Shown here one piece after another: positions 1 through 8,894 of a DNA stretch of 64,000 nucleotides (positions are counted from its first letter, which is position 1; every line of letters begins with the position of its first letter). Source of the stretch: Moritella sp. (GTDB taxonomy: Bacteria > Pseudomonadota > Gammaproteobacteria > Enterobacterales > Moritellaceae); NCBI RefSeq assembly GCF_013215705.1, contig NZ_JABSQR010000015.1:16826-80825 (forward strand), read 5' to 3'. The position numbers and the translations under genes were made by a program. The notes under the pieces are model-generated. The model did no database searches. It saw only the letters and a list, made by a program, of their open reading frames with translations, and was not told where the DNA came from.

Positions 1-876
1 GAGCAATATAATGTGTCTTCTAAGATCCCGGGACGTATTGCTTCGGTAGACGTGAAAAAAGGTGAACTAGTGAGCAAAGGACAATTAATTTTCTCACTGG
101 CAAGCCCTGAATTAGACGCTAAATTAGCGCAGGCCAAAGCCGCTCGTGCCGCGGCCGGTGCAATGCGTGCACAAGCCGAAATCGGTGCCCGTGAACAGCA
201 AATTATTGCGGCTAACGACCAATGGAAAAAAGCCCAAGCAGCGACGCAGTTGATGGAGATAACCTATCAGCGAGTGGATAACCTTTATAAAGACGGGGTA
301 TTGCCAGAGCAGAAGCGCGATGAAGTGTATACCAAGTGGCAAGCCGCTAGATATACGCAAAATTCGGCATACCAAGTTTATCAAATGGCGAAAGAGGGTG
401 CGCGTAAAGAAACTAAACAAGCTGCTATTGAGCAAGAACGCATGGCGGAAGGTGTGGTGGCTGAAATGGAGTCTTATACCAAAGACACCAAGCAATATGC
501 ATTGCGCGATGGTGAAGTGGTACAGATCTTATTGAAAGAAGGTGAACTTGCACCGACCGGTTTTCCTGTGGTTAGTGTTGTTGATATTAACGATAGCTGG
601 GCGGTATTTAATATTCGTGAAGACTTATTACCACGCTTGAAAAAAGGCACGTTATTAACGGCGCGTATTCCGGCATTGGGTGATGGGACGTATCAATATA
701 AAGTGTCACATCTTGCGGTGATGGGAGACTATGCGACTTGGCGTTCGACCGACAATGCGAAAGGGTTTGATTTACGTACCTTTGAAATTGAAGCAAGACC
801 CGTCAACCCGATTGCCGATCTACGAGTGGGTATGAGCGTATTAGTTGAGCTGGCGCCGTCAGCGACAACGCAGTAA
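1..876 (+). CDS. HlyD-family periplasmic adaptor (membrane fusion protein), 5' truncated
   Basis: Membrane-fusion (adaptor) subunit that would link an inner-membrane ABC exporter to the outer membrane. The frame is open to the window edge (codons for E-Q-Y-N precede V-S-S-K), so the signal anchor and true start lie outside. The visible part begins inside the biotinyl-lipoyl-like half motif (GRIASVDVKKGELVSKGQ). A long Ala/Gln/Lys-rich alpha-helical hairpin follows (about residues 40-155), then the second lipoyl half and the beta-barrel domain (VVQILLKEGELAPTGFPV onward), as in the YbhG/YhiI class. It lies 9 nt upstream of the first of two ABC-2 permease genes and is almost certainly co-transcribed with them. 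The family call is firm; the substrate is unknown. Confidence 0.85.
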   Translation, partial: EQYNVSSKIPGRIASVDVKKGELVSKGQLIFSLASPELDAKLAQAKAARAAAGAMRAQAEIGAREQQIIAANDQWKKAQAATQLMEITYQRVDNLYKDGVLPEQKRDEVYTKWQAARYTQNSAYQVYQMAKEGARKETKQAAIEQERMAEGVVAEMESYTKDTKQYALRDGEVVQILLKEGELAPTGFPVVSVVDINDSWAVFNIREDLLPRLKKGTLLTARIPALGDGTYQYKVSHLAVMGDYATWRSTDNAKGFDLRTFEIEARPVNPIADLRVGMSVLVELAPSATTQ

Positions 877-885
877 GTTGGTTTG

Positions 886-2094
886 ATGATGCGTTTATTC
901 ATTACCCAGATCAAGGCGGTTTGGCTGCGAGAAATCCAGCTAATATTGGCGTCAAAATGGCAATTATCACTGGTGACTTGGTTACCAATTATCTGCATGT
1001 TGCTGGTGTACGCTATTTTTTCGCAGGGGATCCCGCGTGATCTGGCGGTCGCTGTTGTTGATCAAGACCACAGCCGTTTATCACGTAGTTTGGTGCGTTA
1101 TATTGATGCCAATCCAGCGTTAGCGGTGACCACGCAATTGACTAACCTTAGCGAAGGTAAAGCGTTAATGCAACGTGGTGAGGTGTATGGCGTGGTGTAT
1201 ATTCCGCGTGACTTTGAAAAGCACACTTACTTAGCGATGACGCCAGAAGTCACTACCTTCTACAATGCCCAGTATGTATTAATTGGTAAGCTGGTATCGT
1301 CGAATATGGTAAAAACTTTTGCCACGTTTACGGCGAAAATAGATGCGGTTAAAACCTTGGCCAGTGGGGGTAATTTGGCGGTTATTAAAGGTGCTGTTGC
1401 GCCAATTTCAACCCAGATTAACCCGTTATACAATGTTTCGACTAATTACATACCATTTTTAGTGACCGCCGCTGTCGCAGCGTTATGGCAAATTTTTATC
1501 CTCGTATCGGTGTTGTTAGCATTTGGGTTGGAATACAAAAATAATACTCAAAATAGCTGGTTTCAACGCGCAGATGGTGCTGTCGTCAGTGCTGTAATTG
1601 GTAAATTGCTGCCGTATACCTTGCTTTCTGTGGTGCATGGTTTGCTATTCTTGAGTTTCTTTTACGGTTACTTAAGTATGCCGATGCATGGTAACTGGGG
1701 TTATTTATTGTTAATTCTGGTCACCGGGGTATTAGCTGGTCAAGCGGTAGCATTATTTATTTTTACGTTGACGATGAATCTTACCCAGGCCATTAGCATG
1801 GGCGCCGCTTATTCCGCCCCTGCTTTTGCGTTTATGGGGGTGACATTTCCCGCCGAAAGTATGCCGCAATTAGCGTTAATATGGCGTTCGTTATTACCGA
1901 TTACACATTATATGCAGTTGCAAATTGGCCAAGTTAATTATGGGCAAGACTTTATGACCTTGTTACCACAATTAACGTCACTAGGGTTATTTATATTGAT
2001 GTTAGTGGTGGCGATATATCGAATCAAAAGCCATCGCGATAACGCGCTTGTGACTGACAACAACACGATATCAACGGGGCATGACGATGAATAA
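886..2094 (+). CDS. ABC-2 type transporter permease (YhhJ/YbhR-like)
   Basis: Inner-membrane permease of the ABC-2 export family, 402 aa. An N-terminal hydrophobic segment (WLPIICMLLVYAIF, about residues 30-45) is followed by a large periplasmic domain with the family pattern VVDQDHSRLSR. Five C-terminal membrane segments begin near residue 185. The longest frame opens with TTG at 883, followed by two ATG codons; 886 is chosen. The gene follows the adaptor by 9 nt and overlaps the next permease, so the three form one operon. No ATPase gene lies between or after them, although YbhGFSR-type systems encode one. It may lie upstream of the window. The substrate cannot be told. Confidence 0.85.
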   Translation: MMRLFITQIKAVWLREIQLILASKWQLSLVTWLPIICMLLVYAIFSQGIPRDLAVAVVDQDHSRLSRSLVRYIDANPALAVTTQLTNLSEGKALMQRGEVYGVVYIPRDFEKHTYLAMTPEVTTFYNAQYVLIGKLVSSNMVKTFATFTAKIDAVKTLASGGNLAVIKGAVAPISTQINPLYNVSTNYIPFLVTAAVAALWQIFILVSVLLAFGLEYKNNTQNSWFQRADGAVVSAVIGKLLPYTLLSVVHGLLFLSFFYGYLSMPMHGNWGYLLLILVTGVLAGQAVALFIFTLTMNLTQAISMGAAYSAPAFAFMGVTFPAESMPQLALIWRSLLPITHYMQLQIGQVNYGQDFMTLLPQLTSLGLFILMLVVAIYRIKSHRDNALVTDNNTISTGHDDE

Positions 2095-3268
2095 ATTCTT
2101 GGCGCTAGTCGTACTCGAAATTAAAAGTATTTTTGCTGACCGTAGTATTTTATTGACCATGTTTGGTGGCATTATTATGTACTCGATCTTGTATCCACTG
2201 CCGTATTCTCAACAGGTAGCAAGAAACGTTGAAATTGTGGTGATTGATTATGATCGCAGTTCGATGAGCCGTGAGTTAATACGCATGGTCAATGCTACTC
2301 CTGATACCCATATTACTGGCCAAGTTAATTCGGTAAAGGAAGCTGAAGCGTTAATTGAGACAGGGGCGACTAAGGGTTTTTTGATTATTCCTGAACATTT
2401 CCGCCGTGATCTGTATATGGAGAAGGCCGTAACTTTATCGTTGGGCGGTGATGCCAGTTATTTTATGACTTATTCGACCATTGCATCGGGGATCCTTAAA
2501 GCGGGTGGCACTTTATCTGCGAAGATTAAAGTGGTGAGATTAACGGTTGATAAAGAGAATATGTTGTTAGCCAAGCAGCAGTGGCAACCGGCATCGTTAA
2601 ACCTACAACCTGTGTTTAATCAACGGAACGGTTATTTGGATTATGTGGTCCCCGCGGTGTTTATTTTGATCTTGCAGCAAACATTATTAATTGTAAGCGG
2701 CATTTTATCCGGTGGCCAAAACGAACGTTCACGGGCGAAAGAGCAAGGTTATTGGTTAACCGCATCACCGACATTATTGTTACTGGCGCGTTGCTTTGTG
2801 TTCCTCAGTTTGTATCTGGTGTTTAGTTTGTATTACTTTGGCTTTGCATTGGATATGTACGGGGTTAATCGACTGGCGGCGGCGTGGGATATTATCAAAC
2901 TATTAGTGCCGTTCTTACTGGCGGTTGTCTGCCTTGGCGTGGCGCTGGGGCAATTGTATAACCAAGCTGAAACCGCAACTCAGGTGATTTTATTTAGCTC
3001 AATGCCGGTATTGTTTAGCAGTGGTTTTATTTGGCCGATAAGTGAGATACCCGCTTGGCTGGTGACGGTATCGCAATTATTCCCAAGCACTGCCGCGATC
3101 CAAGGTTTGTTGCAATTAAACCAGATGGGCGCGGATTTTGAGATGGTCAGACATTTTCAAACGCAGTTGTTAATCCAATGTTTTGCTTATGCGCTATTGG
3201 CGATTATGTTGCTGGCTTACAAACAGCGTAAATACCGCATAAACGCAGGTGCGCGCCTGCCTAAATAA
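2087..3268 (+). CDS. ABC-2 type transporter permease, second subunit
   Basis: Second ABC-2 permease, with the same architecture as its upstream neighbour. A first membrane segment lies near residues 20-38 and is followed by a periplasmic domain with VVIDYDRSSMSREL, parallel to VVDQDHSRLSR in the partner. A cluster of C-terminal membrane helices follows. The two products probably form a heterodimeric pore. Two in-frame ATGs (2081 and 2087) are possible; GGGG at 2076-2079 is spaced better for 2087. The gene overlaps the upstream one, so translation is probably coupled. Family membership is clear; the exported compound is not. Confidence 0.84.
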   Translation: MNKFLALVVLEIKSIFADRSILLTMFGGIIMYSILYPLPYSQQVARNVEIVVIDYDRSSMSRELIRMVNATPDTHITGQVNSVKEAEALIETGATKGFLIIPEHFRRDLYMEKAVTLSLGGDASYFMTYSTIASGILKAGGTLSAKIKVVRLTVDKENMLLAKQQWQPASLNLQPVFNQRNGYLDYVVPAVFILILQQTLLIVSGILSGGQNERSRAKEQGYWLTASPTLLLLARCFVFLSLYLVFSLYYFGFALDMYGVNRLAAAWDIIKLLVPFLLAVVCLGVALGQLYNQAETATQVILFSSMPVLFSSGFIWPISEIPAWLVTVSQLFPSTAAIQGLLQLNQMGADFEMVRHFQTQLLIQCFAYALLAIMLLAYKQRKYRINAGARLPK

Positions 3269-3345
3269 TTACCTGATTAACTCGCGTTGTGGCGATTTAG
3301 CTTCCATACTTTGCTTGTAGATAAAAGTATTTTATGGAGGTTGAA

Positions 3346-3855
3346 ATGAGTATGGCAACCAAAGTTGGCCAGTTCTTGGCAAGTCACAATATCGATTTTA
3401 GTTTAGTTAAACATCGTCACACGGCAAGTTCATTTAATTCGGCACTATCGGCACATGTGTCCAGTTCACAAGTCGCCAAAGCGGTGATTTTACGCGACAT
3501 TGGTGGTGATTATTTAATGGCGGTGGTGCCGTCAAATAAGCATGTCTTGATTGGTGAAATTAATCGGCAAACGGGTAAACAATATTATCTATTGGCAGAG
3601 CATGAATTATCAACCTTGTTTCAGGATTGTGAACCGGGGGCAATACCATCATTAGGGCAGATCTATGGTATGGATATGCTGGTGGACGACTTATTGTTCG
3701 AACAGGAGCAATTATTCATTGAATCGGGCGATCACATGAATCTCATTAATTTAGATAAACGTCAGTTTGGCAAAGCCATGGGCAGTTTACCGCACAGTCA
3801 TATTAGCGGGTATAGCTTTAAAGAAGGGCCATTATTTGAACGTCGTGACCTTTGA
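3346..3855 (+). CDS. YbaK/EbsC-family aminoacyl-tRNA deacylase-like protein
   Basis: Small cytosolic protein of the YbaK/ProX-like editing family, whose members hydrolyse mischarged tRNAs in trans. The protein shows the family layout: an N-terminal helix (VGQFLASHNIDFSLVKH), the conserved SSSQVAKAVILRD block with the lysine typical of this fold, a central AVVPSNKHV strand, and the PSLGQIYGMDMLVDDLL loop. It is about 169 aa, normal for the family. The start is set by GGAGG at 3336-3340, which sits 5 nt before ATG 3346; the more upstream ATG at 3334 overlaps that site. A bidirectional terminator follows. Which amino acid it edits cannot be told from the sequence. Confidence 0.8.
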   Translation: MSMATKVGQFLASHNIDFSLVKHRHTASSFNSALSAHVSSSQVAKAVILRDIGGDYLMAVVPSNKHVLIGEINRQTGKQYYLLAEHELSTLFQDCEPGAIPSLGQIYGMDMLVDDLLFEQEQLFIESGDHMNLINLDKRQFGKAMGSLPHSHISGYSFKEGPLFERRDL

Positions 3856-3903
3856 ATATTATAGCGCGTAGCAAAGGTGGACTGTAATAAAGATGAACAG
3901 GAA

Positions 3904-3940
3904 TAAAAATGGGAGCTATATTTGGCTCCCATTTTTTGTT
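3904..3940. terminator. Bidirectional rho-independent terminator
   Basis: GGGAGC and GCTCCC form a stem around an 8-nt loop, flanked by AAAAAT on the left and ATTTTTT on the right. It serves the convergent YbaK-like and mscS genes. Confidence 0.85.
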
Positions 3941-3995
3941 TATAGTAAATAATCAATAAAAAATTATTTATCACTACATTATTTATCAGTAAAAC

Positions 3996-4829
3996 TTAGC
4001 TTGCTGGTGGTGTTGGATTACCTTGTACATGCAAGTCTAACTGTGGATAAGGGATCGCAATACCAGCCGCGTCAAGTGCAAGTTTAAGCTCTTCTTGCAT
4101 GCTGAAGTAAGCACCCCAGTAATCGCTAGTTTTAACCCAAGGGCGTACCGCGAAGTTTACTGATGAATCCGCTAATTCTAGGATACCAACTGTGTACTCT
4201 GGATCTTGTAGGGTAAATTCGTTGTTTTTTATAACGTCAATTAAGATCGCTTTCGTTTGCTTAATGTCTGCGTCATACGATACGCCAACCACAAGGTCTA
4301 AACGACGTTGACCTAATGCAGAATAGTTAGTAATTGTACCATCCATGATTGCGGCATTCGGTGCGATCACCACTTTGTTATCCGGTGTGATTAAACGTGT
4401 AGAGAAAATAGTAATTTCATCAACTGTACCTGCTACACCCGCAGCTTCAATGTAATCACCAATGCGACAAGGACGGAAGATAACGATAAGTACACCCGCG
4501 GCAAAGTTGGAAAGTGAACCTTGCAAAGCTAAACCGATGGCTAAACCAGCGGCACCGACAATCGCTACCAGAGAGGCTGTTTGCACCCCAAACTGGCTAA
4601 GGGTGGCAATGACGGTAAATACAAATACTACACCCCATGCCATGTTACTTATAAAAGAGGCTACTGTTTTATCCATATCACGTTTTAGCAGTAATTTTGA
4701 GGTCATTTTTTTCATTACGCCAGCAAGGTATTTACCGACGATGAAAATGACTAACGCTAACAATATTTTTGTGCCGTAAATGGCGGCAATCTCAGGGGCT
4801 TGCTGGAGTAATTTTTCAAGATATTCCAT
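3996..4829 (-). CDS. mscS: Small-conductance mechanosensitive channel MscS
   Basis: Inner-membrane channel that opens under membrane tension to release solutes during hypo-osmotic shock. It has three N-terminal membrane helices. The pore helix carries the typical Gly/Ala-rich pattern (AAGLAIGLALQGSLSNFAAG) and is followed by IFRPCRIGDYIEAAGVAGTV and the cytosolic beta/alpha-beta vestibule. Overall length (277 aa) matches E. coli MscS (286 aa). AGGAAC lies 9 nt before the ATG at 4829; an in-frame ATG at 4847 lacks a ribosome-binding site. The gene stands alone, convergent with the YbaK-like gene and downstream of phnR on the same strand. Confidence 0.9.
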   Translation of the reverse strand: MEYLEKLLQQAPEIAAIYGTKILLALVIFIVGKYLAGVMKKMTSKLLLKRDMDKTVASFISNMAWGVVFVFTVIATLSQFGVQTASLVAIVGAAGLAIGLALQGSLSNFAAGVLIVIFRPCRIGDYIEAAGVAGTVDEITIFSTRLITPDNKVVIAPNAAIMDGTITNYSALGQRRLDLVVGVSYDADIKQTKAILIDVIKNNEFTLQDPEYTVGILELADSSVNFAVRPWVKTSDYWGAYFSMQEELKLALDAAGIAIPYPQLDLHVQGNPTPPAS

Positions 4830-5024
4830 GGATAAAGTTCCTATCATTTAGAGTGTTAAATATGCATATACGCATAGGCTATTCTACGACTATATTAGTC
4901 GACCTTTATTGATATGTTACATTATTTCTAATCATTGACAAAGTACAGCCTATTTCACTTTTTAAATTGTTATTTCTGATACTTGCATATACGGCTAATC
5001 ATTGTCATGGTTTATTATTAATAT

Positions 5025-5729
5025 TTATTTTTGGCGAATGGCTTGTGCTTCAATCGTTACCGCATCATGGCGCCAATACTCCAGATCACAATCGAGTAAT
5101 TGGTCATGTTGATCATAGTTAACTCGTTCTATATACATGGCAGCGCAACCTGACGTCGCACGTAAAGGGGTGGCGGTATCTGCGACCAATGATGATGAAC
5201 GGATTCGGTAATGGGTGCGCTGATAAAGCGTATCGTAGTGTTGTTGATAAATATCGGTTAATGACGCTGACAGATCATGACTGAGTAAATGAGGGAATCG
5301 GTCAGGTAATACATAATTAGTCACGAGTACGACCGGGCGTTCATCTAAATAACGCACCCGATGAATACGGATCACTTCAGTCTGTGGTGCTATTTGTAAT
5401 AGCTGGGCGATATGTTTATCGGCGGGCACCATACTGGCACTGATTAATTCTGTTTTTGGTATACGTTGCTGACTTAGCGCTAGGTTGTGAAAATTGGTGG
5501 TATTGGTCGGATCATAACGTAATGGTGCTGGGGAAATAAACCAGCCGCGACGGTCTTCACGGTATACTCGACCTTCAGATTCCAATAAAAACAATGCTTC
5601 GCGTAGTGTTACGCGAGTGGTATTGAATGCCTCTGCAAGTTTGCGTTCTGACGTTAGCTTTTGTCCTGAGGTTAATAATCCCGATTCGATTTGCTGTAGG
5701 ATGTCTTCTTTAATTTTTAGGTATTGCAC
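5025..5729 (-). CDS. phnR: GntR/HutC-family regulator of AEP use (PhnR-like)
   Basis: Transcriptional repressor with an N-terminal winged helix (about residues 1-70; KIKEDILQQIESGLLTSGQKL, then FNTTRVTLREALFLLESEG) and a C-terminal UTRA ligand-binding domain (about 90-230) typical of the HutC subfamily. It is the last gene of the phnS2-T2-U2-R group and probably senses AEP or a breakdown product. Three HutC-type operators (8671-8687, 9935-9950, 10146-10162) sit in front of the transport and catabolic genes, which supports local control. Translation starts at GTG 5729, preceded by AGAGG. PhnR is assigned from domains plus context, not from a search. Confidence 0.82.
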   Translation of the reverse strand: MQYLKIKEDILQQIESGLLTSGQKLTSERKLAEAFNTTRVTLREALFLLESEGRVYREDRRGWFISPAPLRYDPTNTTNFHNLALSQQRIPKTELISASMVPADKHIAQLLQIAPQTEVIRIHRVRYLDERPVVLVTNYVLPDRFPHLLSHDLSASLTDIYQQHYDTLYQRTHYRIRSSSLVADTATPLRATSGCAAMYIERVNYDQHDQLLDCDLEYWRHDAVTIEAQAIRQK

Positions 5730-5777
5730 AAAAGCCTCTGATGCTAGTTTATTTATTTAATGTCGAACAAATTGCGA

Positions 5778-5790
5778 CTAGGCTGCCTAG
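5778..5790. promoter_or_regulatory. 13-bp perfect palindrome between phnU2 and phnR
   Basis: CTAGGC-T-GCCTAG lies in the 97-nt gap between the phnU2 stop and the phnR start. No T-run follows, so it is a better candidate for a protein site or mRNA hairpin than for a terminator. Its role is unknown. Confidence 0.35.
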
Positions 5791-5826
5791 CGATGTTTGT
5801 TGCCGGGCAGTATAAATGGCCTGTTA

Positions 5827-7548
5827 TTAATGTTGTTGACGCCAAGCTTGAGTTCGTTTATTGATAAACGATGCCGCAATTAAATGAATCACTTTAGCAA
5901 TAGCCGCGGTGATTAAGATCATCACCGCCATCGCTGCCGCAGAACCCGTTTGTCCGGCATCATCCATGTTTAATACTGACACTGATGCTGGAATGGTATC
6001 GGTCGCATACAAAAATACCACGGCTGATGTGGTGGTCAACGCATTGATAAACAAATAGGCGGCAATATCCATAATCGCAGGCGTACAAATTGGCAGGGTA
6101 ATAACAAAGAATGATTTGTACTGTGGCATTTTTATCGATGCTGAAATCGCTTCTATCTCTGCCGGTAATTGTTTTAACGCCGTTAATGCGGTCATGTGAC
6201 CGACGGTGTAGTAATGCACCACGGTATTAATCACCAGTAATGTCATGGTGGCATACAAACCATTAAGTGGATTATTTATATCATTGAAAAAGAAGATATA
6301 ACCCAAACCTAATACGATCCCCGGTACTGCCATTGGAATAATAGTGATCATTTGCAGTAGCTGACGAATAGGACCAAAACCACGGCCTTTTTCGATAACG
6401 TAAGCACCAATAAAGATGATCACTGTACCGAACACCGCCACCCAGATCGCCAATGTCAGTGAGTTAAAGTAAGGCGTCCAACCATAGGTACTCACTTCGC
6501 TAAAGTTATAATTGTTAAAACTTAAGGTTAAGTTCCATGGCCAAAATGTCACGAATGACGCGTATATGGCCATGCCAATAATAGCGATGATCGCCAAGGC
6601 AATCGTGCTACAGAACAACAAGCAGACACCATCACGTAATTTATCTGGTTTGGGTATGTAAGCCACAGAGCGGGAATTAAATAAATTTTGCTGTTTGCGT
6701 TGCACTCGGCGATCGACCACAAACGCCAGTACCGCAGGCAATAATAGTAATACACTGGTTACGGCACCCATGGCGAAGTTTTGCTGACCAACCACTTGTT
6801 TGAAAATATCCGTTGCTAATACGTTATAACTGCCGCCAATCACTTTCGGCACCCCAAAATCACACACCACCAAGGTAAACACTAAAATTAAAGTACTGAT
6901 CACGCCATATTTTGCTGCTGGTAGCGTCACCATGAAAAATGTTTTTACCGGATGGTTCTTTAATACGGTCGCGGCTTCATATAAGCGGGCATCGGACGTA
7001 CGTAATGCTGTGGTTAAGATCATTAATGCATGGGGAAAGGTCCAAAATGTCAGCCCGATAGTGATACCAACAATACCGTAAATCGATGCGCCACCGAGTA
7101 GCTCCTTGGCAATGCCTTGATTACCGAATAAATAAATTAAACTCAGTGCCGGCAGTAATGATGGCGCTAAGATCGGTGCCGAACCAATGATCTGAAATAA
7201 GGTTTTAAATGGCATGCAACTGCGGGTTAATGCATACGCATAACTAAATGCCATCACCCCAACAATAACGGTGGTGATCAAGCCCACTGTCACGGTATTG
7301 GCAATCGAGGCGAGCATGGCACTGGAGGCAAAATAGGCGGTGAAATTGGCTAATCCAATAAAGTCACCATCAACATCCTGGACACTTTTGGCAAACATTG
7401 TGAGCATAGGCGCCACAATAAAAAAGCCCATTAACAAGGTTAAGATAATTAAAATACTGGCCAGTAGCGCGCTATCTCGGCTAAACGACAGGGTGAATCG
7501 TTGCAGATAACTCGGTCTAGTCAGCTTTTTATTGATGGTCGACGCCAT
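5827..7548 (-). CDS. phnU2: AEP ABC transporter permease, fused double-permease (PhnU2-like)
   Basis: Inner-membrane permease of the putative 2-aminoethylphosphonate importer. At 573 aa it is a tandem fusion of two binding-protein-dependent permease modules, as in FbpB/SfuB and the family known as PhnU2. Each half carries a cytoplasmic coupling-loop (EAA-type) motif: YEAATVLKNHPVKTFFMVTLP in the first half and EIEAISASIKMPQYKSFF in the second. About twelve hydrophobic segments are visible. The gene begins 1 nt after the ATPase stop, so translation is coupled. Assignment to AEP rests on the neighbours phnW, phnX and phnR; iron or thiamine permeases share the fold. Confidence 0.85.
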   Translation of the reverse strand: MASTINKKLTRPSYLQRFTLSFSRDSALLASILIILTLLMGFFIVAPMLTMFAKSVQDVDGDFIGLANFTAYFASSAMLASIANTVTVGLITTVIVGVMAFSYAYALTRSCMPFKTLFQIIGSAPILAPSLLPALSLIYLFGNQGIAKELLGGASIYGIVGITIGLTFWTFPHALMILTTALRTSDARLYEAATVLKNHPVKTFFMVTLPAAKYGVISTLILVFTLVVCDFGVPKVIGGSYNVLATDIFKQVVGQQNFAMGAVTSVLLLLPAVLAFVVDRRVQRKQQNLFNSRSVAYIPKPDKLRDGVCLLFCSTIALAIIAIIGMAIYASFVTFWPWNLTLSFNNYNFSEVSTYGWTPYFNSLTLAIWVAVFGTVIIFIGAYVIEKGRGFGPIRQLLQMITIIPMAVPGIVLGLGYIFFFNDINNPLNGLYATMTLLVINTVVHYYTVGHMTALTALKQLPAEIEAISASIKMPQYKSFFVITLPICTPAIMDIAAYLFINALTTTSAVVFLYATDTIPASVSVLNMDDAGQTGSAAAMAVMILITAAIAKVIHLIAASFINKRTQAWRQQH

Positions 7549-7549
7549 G

Positions 7550-8665
7550 TTATGCCTCTACCGCTGGTGCGCTTGTTGTTGATGATTGCTTTAATTTACG
7601 TGGGAAGACATGGGTGAACGCATCGCTATAACGGATCCGACGGAACTCACCATTGTTGAGCCCCAGTGAGCGGACTTCACGAATTGGCACATCGACCTTG
7701 ATCATCGACGCATTCATACTGCCGGTTAGCTGGCAGTCTGCTCGCACATAGGTACCTTGAAATTCCATGGCTTTGATTTGCACCGGTAAATCTTGCGGGT
7801 TCTCACTAAATTGGATGTCTTCAGGGCGTACGGCTAAATCAAACATGTCACCACGACTTAATGTGTCTTTGGGTTTTGGTAATAGGGTTTCAGCAATACG
7901 GATCTGTTGATCGCTGATCACGGAACTGGCAATGAAATTCATGTTTCCGACAAATTCAGCCACAAAGCGGGATGCCGGTTTATCGTAAATTTCTTGTGGG
8001 GTGCCGACTTGTTCAATAACACCATGATTCATCACCACAATACGGTCGGCCATTGCTAAGGCTTCTTCCTGGTCATGGGTCACCATGATAGTGGTAATGC
8101 CGAGTTTACGTTGCAGGGAGCGGATCTCGTCACGTAAATGAGCACGTACTTGTGCATCCAATGCCGAAAGTGGTTCATCTAATAGTAATAATCCCGGTGA
8201 TAACGCTAATGCGCGAGCCAGTGCCACACGTTGCTGTTGGCCGCCGGATAGCTGATTCGGGTATTTCGGCGCCGAGTCAGATAAGCCAATAATACCCAGC
8301 CAGTGATTAACAATATCCACCGTTTCAACGACTGATTTACCTTGGTTGTGTAAACCGACACTGATATTTTCGGCAACTGTTAAATTGGGGAACAGCGCGT
8401 AAGATTGAAATACAATGCCAAAATCCCGTTGTTCTGGCGGCAAGAAAGTGGTGTCTTTACCGTCTTGTAAAATAGATCCTGATGTCGCTAAATCGAGTCC
8501 GGCAATCGCACGAAGCAATGTGGTTTTTCCGCAACCAGATGGTCCTAAAAAACAGATGAACTCGCCTTGATTGATCTGCAAAGAAATATCATTTAATGCG
8601 GTGAAATCACCAAACTTTTTAACAAGATTATTGATGTTGAGGTACGTGTTCATCTGACTGCTCAT
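7550..8665 (-). CDS. phnT2: AEP ABC transporter ATP-binding protein (PhnT2-like)
   Basis: ATPase subunit powering AEP uptake. It has Walker A GPSGCGKTT (near residue 43), a Q-loop in FQSYALFPNLTV, the signature LSGGQQQR, Walker B LLLLDEP and the switch histidine in VTHDQEEA. A C-terminal TOBE-like regulatory domain follows (about 280-360), as in the CUT1/Pot class; 371 aa is normal. It follows phnS2 after a 229-nt gap holding a long stem-loop. A HutC-type operator lies 5 nt upstream of the ATG, suggesting a separate regulated promoter for phnT2-U2-R. The ribosome-binding site is weak. Confidence 0.87.
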   Translation of the reverse strand: MSSQMNTYLNINNLVKKFGDFTALNDISLQINQGEFICFLGPSGCGKTTLLRAIAGLDLATSGSILQDGKDTTFLPPEQRDFGIVFQSYALFPNLTVAENISVGLHNQGKSVVETVDIVNHWLGIIGLSDSAPKYPNQLSGGQQQRVALARALALSPGLLLLDEPLSALDAQVRAHLRDEIRSLQRKLGITTIMVTHDQEEALAMADRIVVMNHGVIEQVGTPQEIYDKPASRFVAEFVGNMNFIASSVISDQQIRIAETLLPKPKDTLSRGDMFDLAVRPEDIQFSENPQDLPVQIKAMEFQGTYVRADCQLTGSMNASMIKVDVPIREVRSLGLNNGEFRRIRYSDAFTHVFPRKLKQSSTTSAPAVEA

Positions 8666-8670
8666 AAGTT

Positions 8671-8687
8671 ATTTGGACTATACCAGT
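8671..8687 (-). promoter_or_regulatory. Predicted PhnR operator upstream of phnT2
   Basis: On the minus strand this reads ACTGGTATAGTCCAAAT, identical over 17 bases to the site before phnW. It fits the TGGTnTAnACCA pattern known for HutC-subfamily GntR regulators (for example DasR and NagR/YvoA). Confidence 0.75.
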
Positions 8688-8823
8688 ATGGTAGGCAGGG
8701 TAAGTGACAGTTTGATGACAAGGGGTTATTTTTACGCCGAATTTACACTTGTTATTGGAATCTAAGGGGTTAAAGAATCGGCATGGTTAGCGGTTGTTTT
8801 AATGGACAATTATTTGTTAGCAA

Positions 8824-8863
8824 TGACTAAACTAGGCGTGTTAAATAACCCCTGGTTTAGTCA
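8824..8863 (-). promoter_or_regulatory. Long stem-loop between phnS2 and phnT2
   Basis: TGACTAAAC and GTTTAGTCA pair perfectly, extending to a 13-bp arm with one imperfect pair, around a 14-nt loop. No U-run follows on the minus strand. The position after the binding-protein gene suggests a 3'-end stabiliser or partial terminator that would keep phnS2 mRNA in excess. This role is inferred from other importer operons. Confidence 0.55.
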
Positions 8864-8894
8864 AGGTTGACCTCTTAAATTAGATCATTAATGA

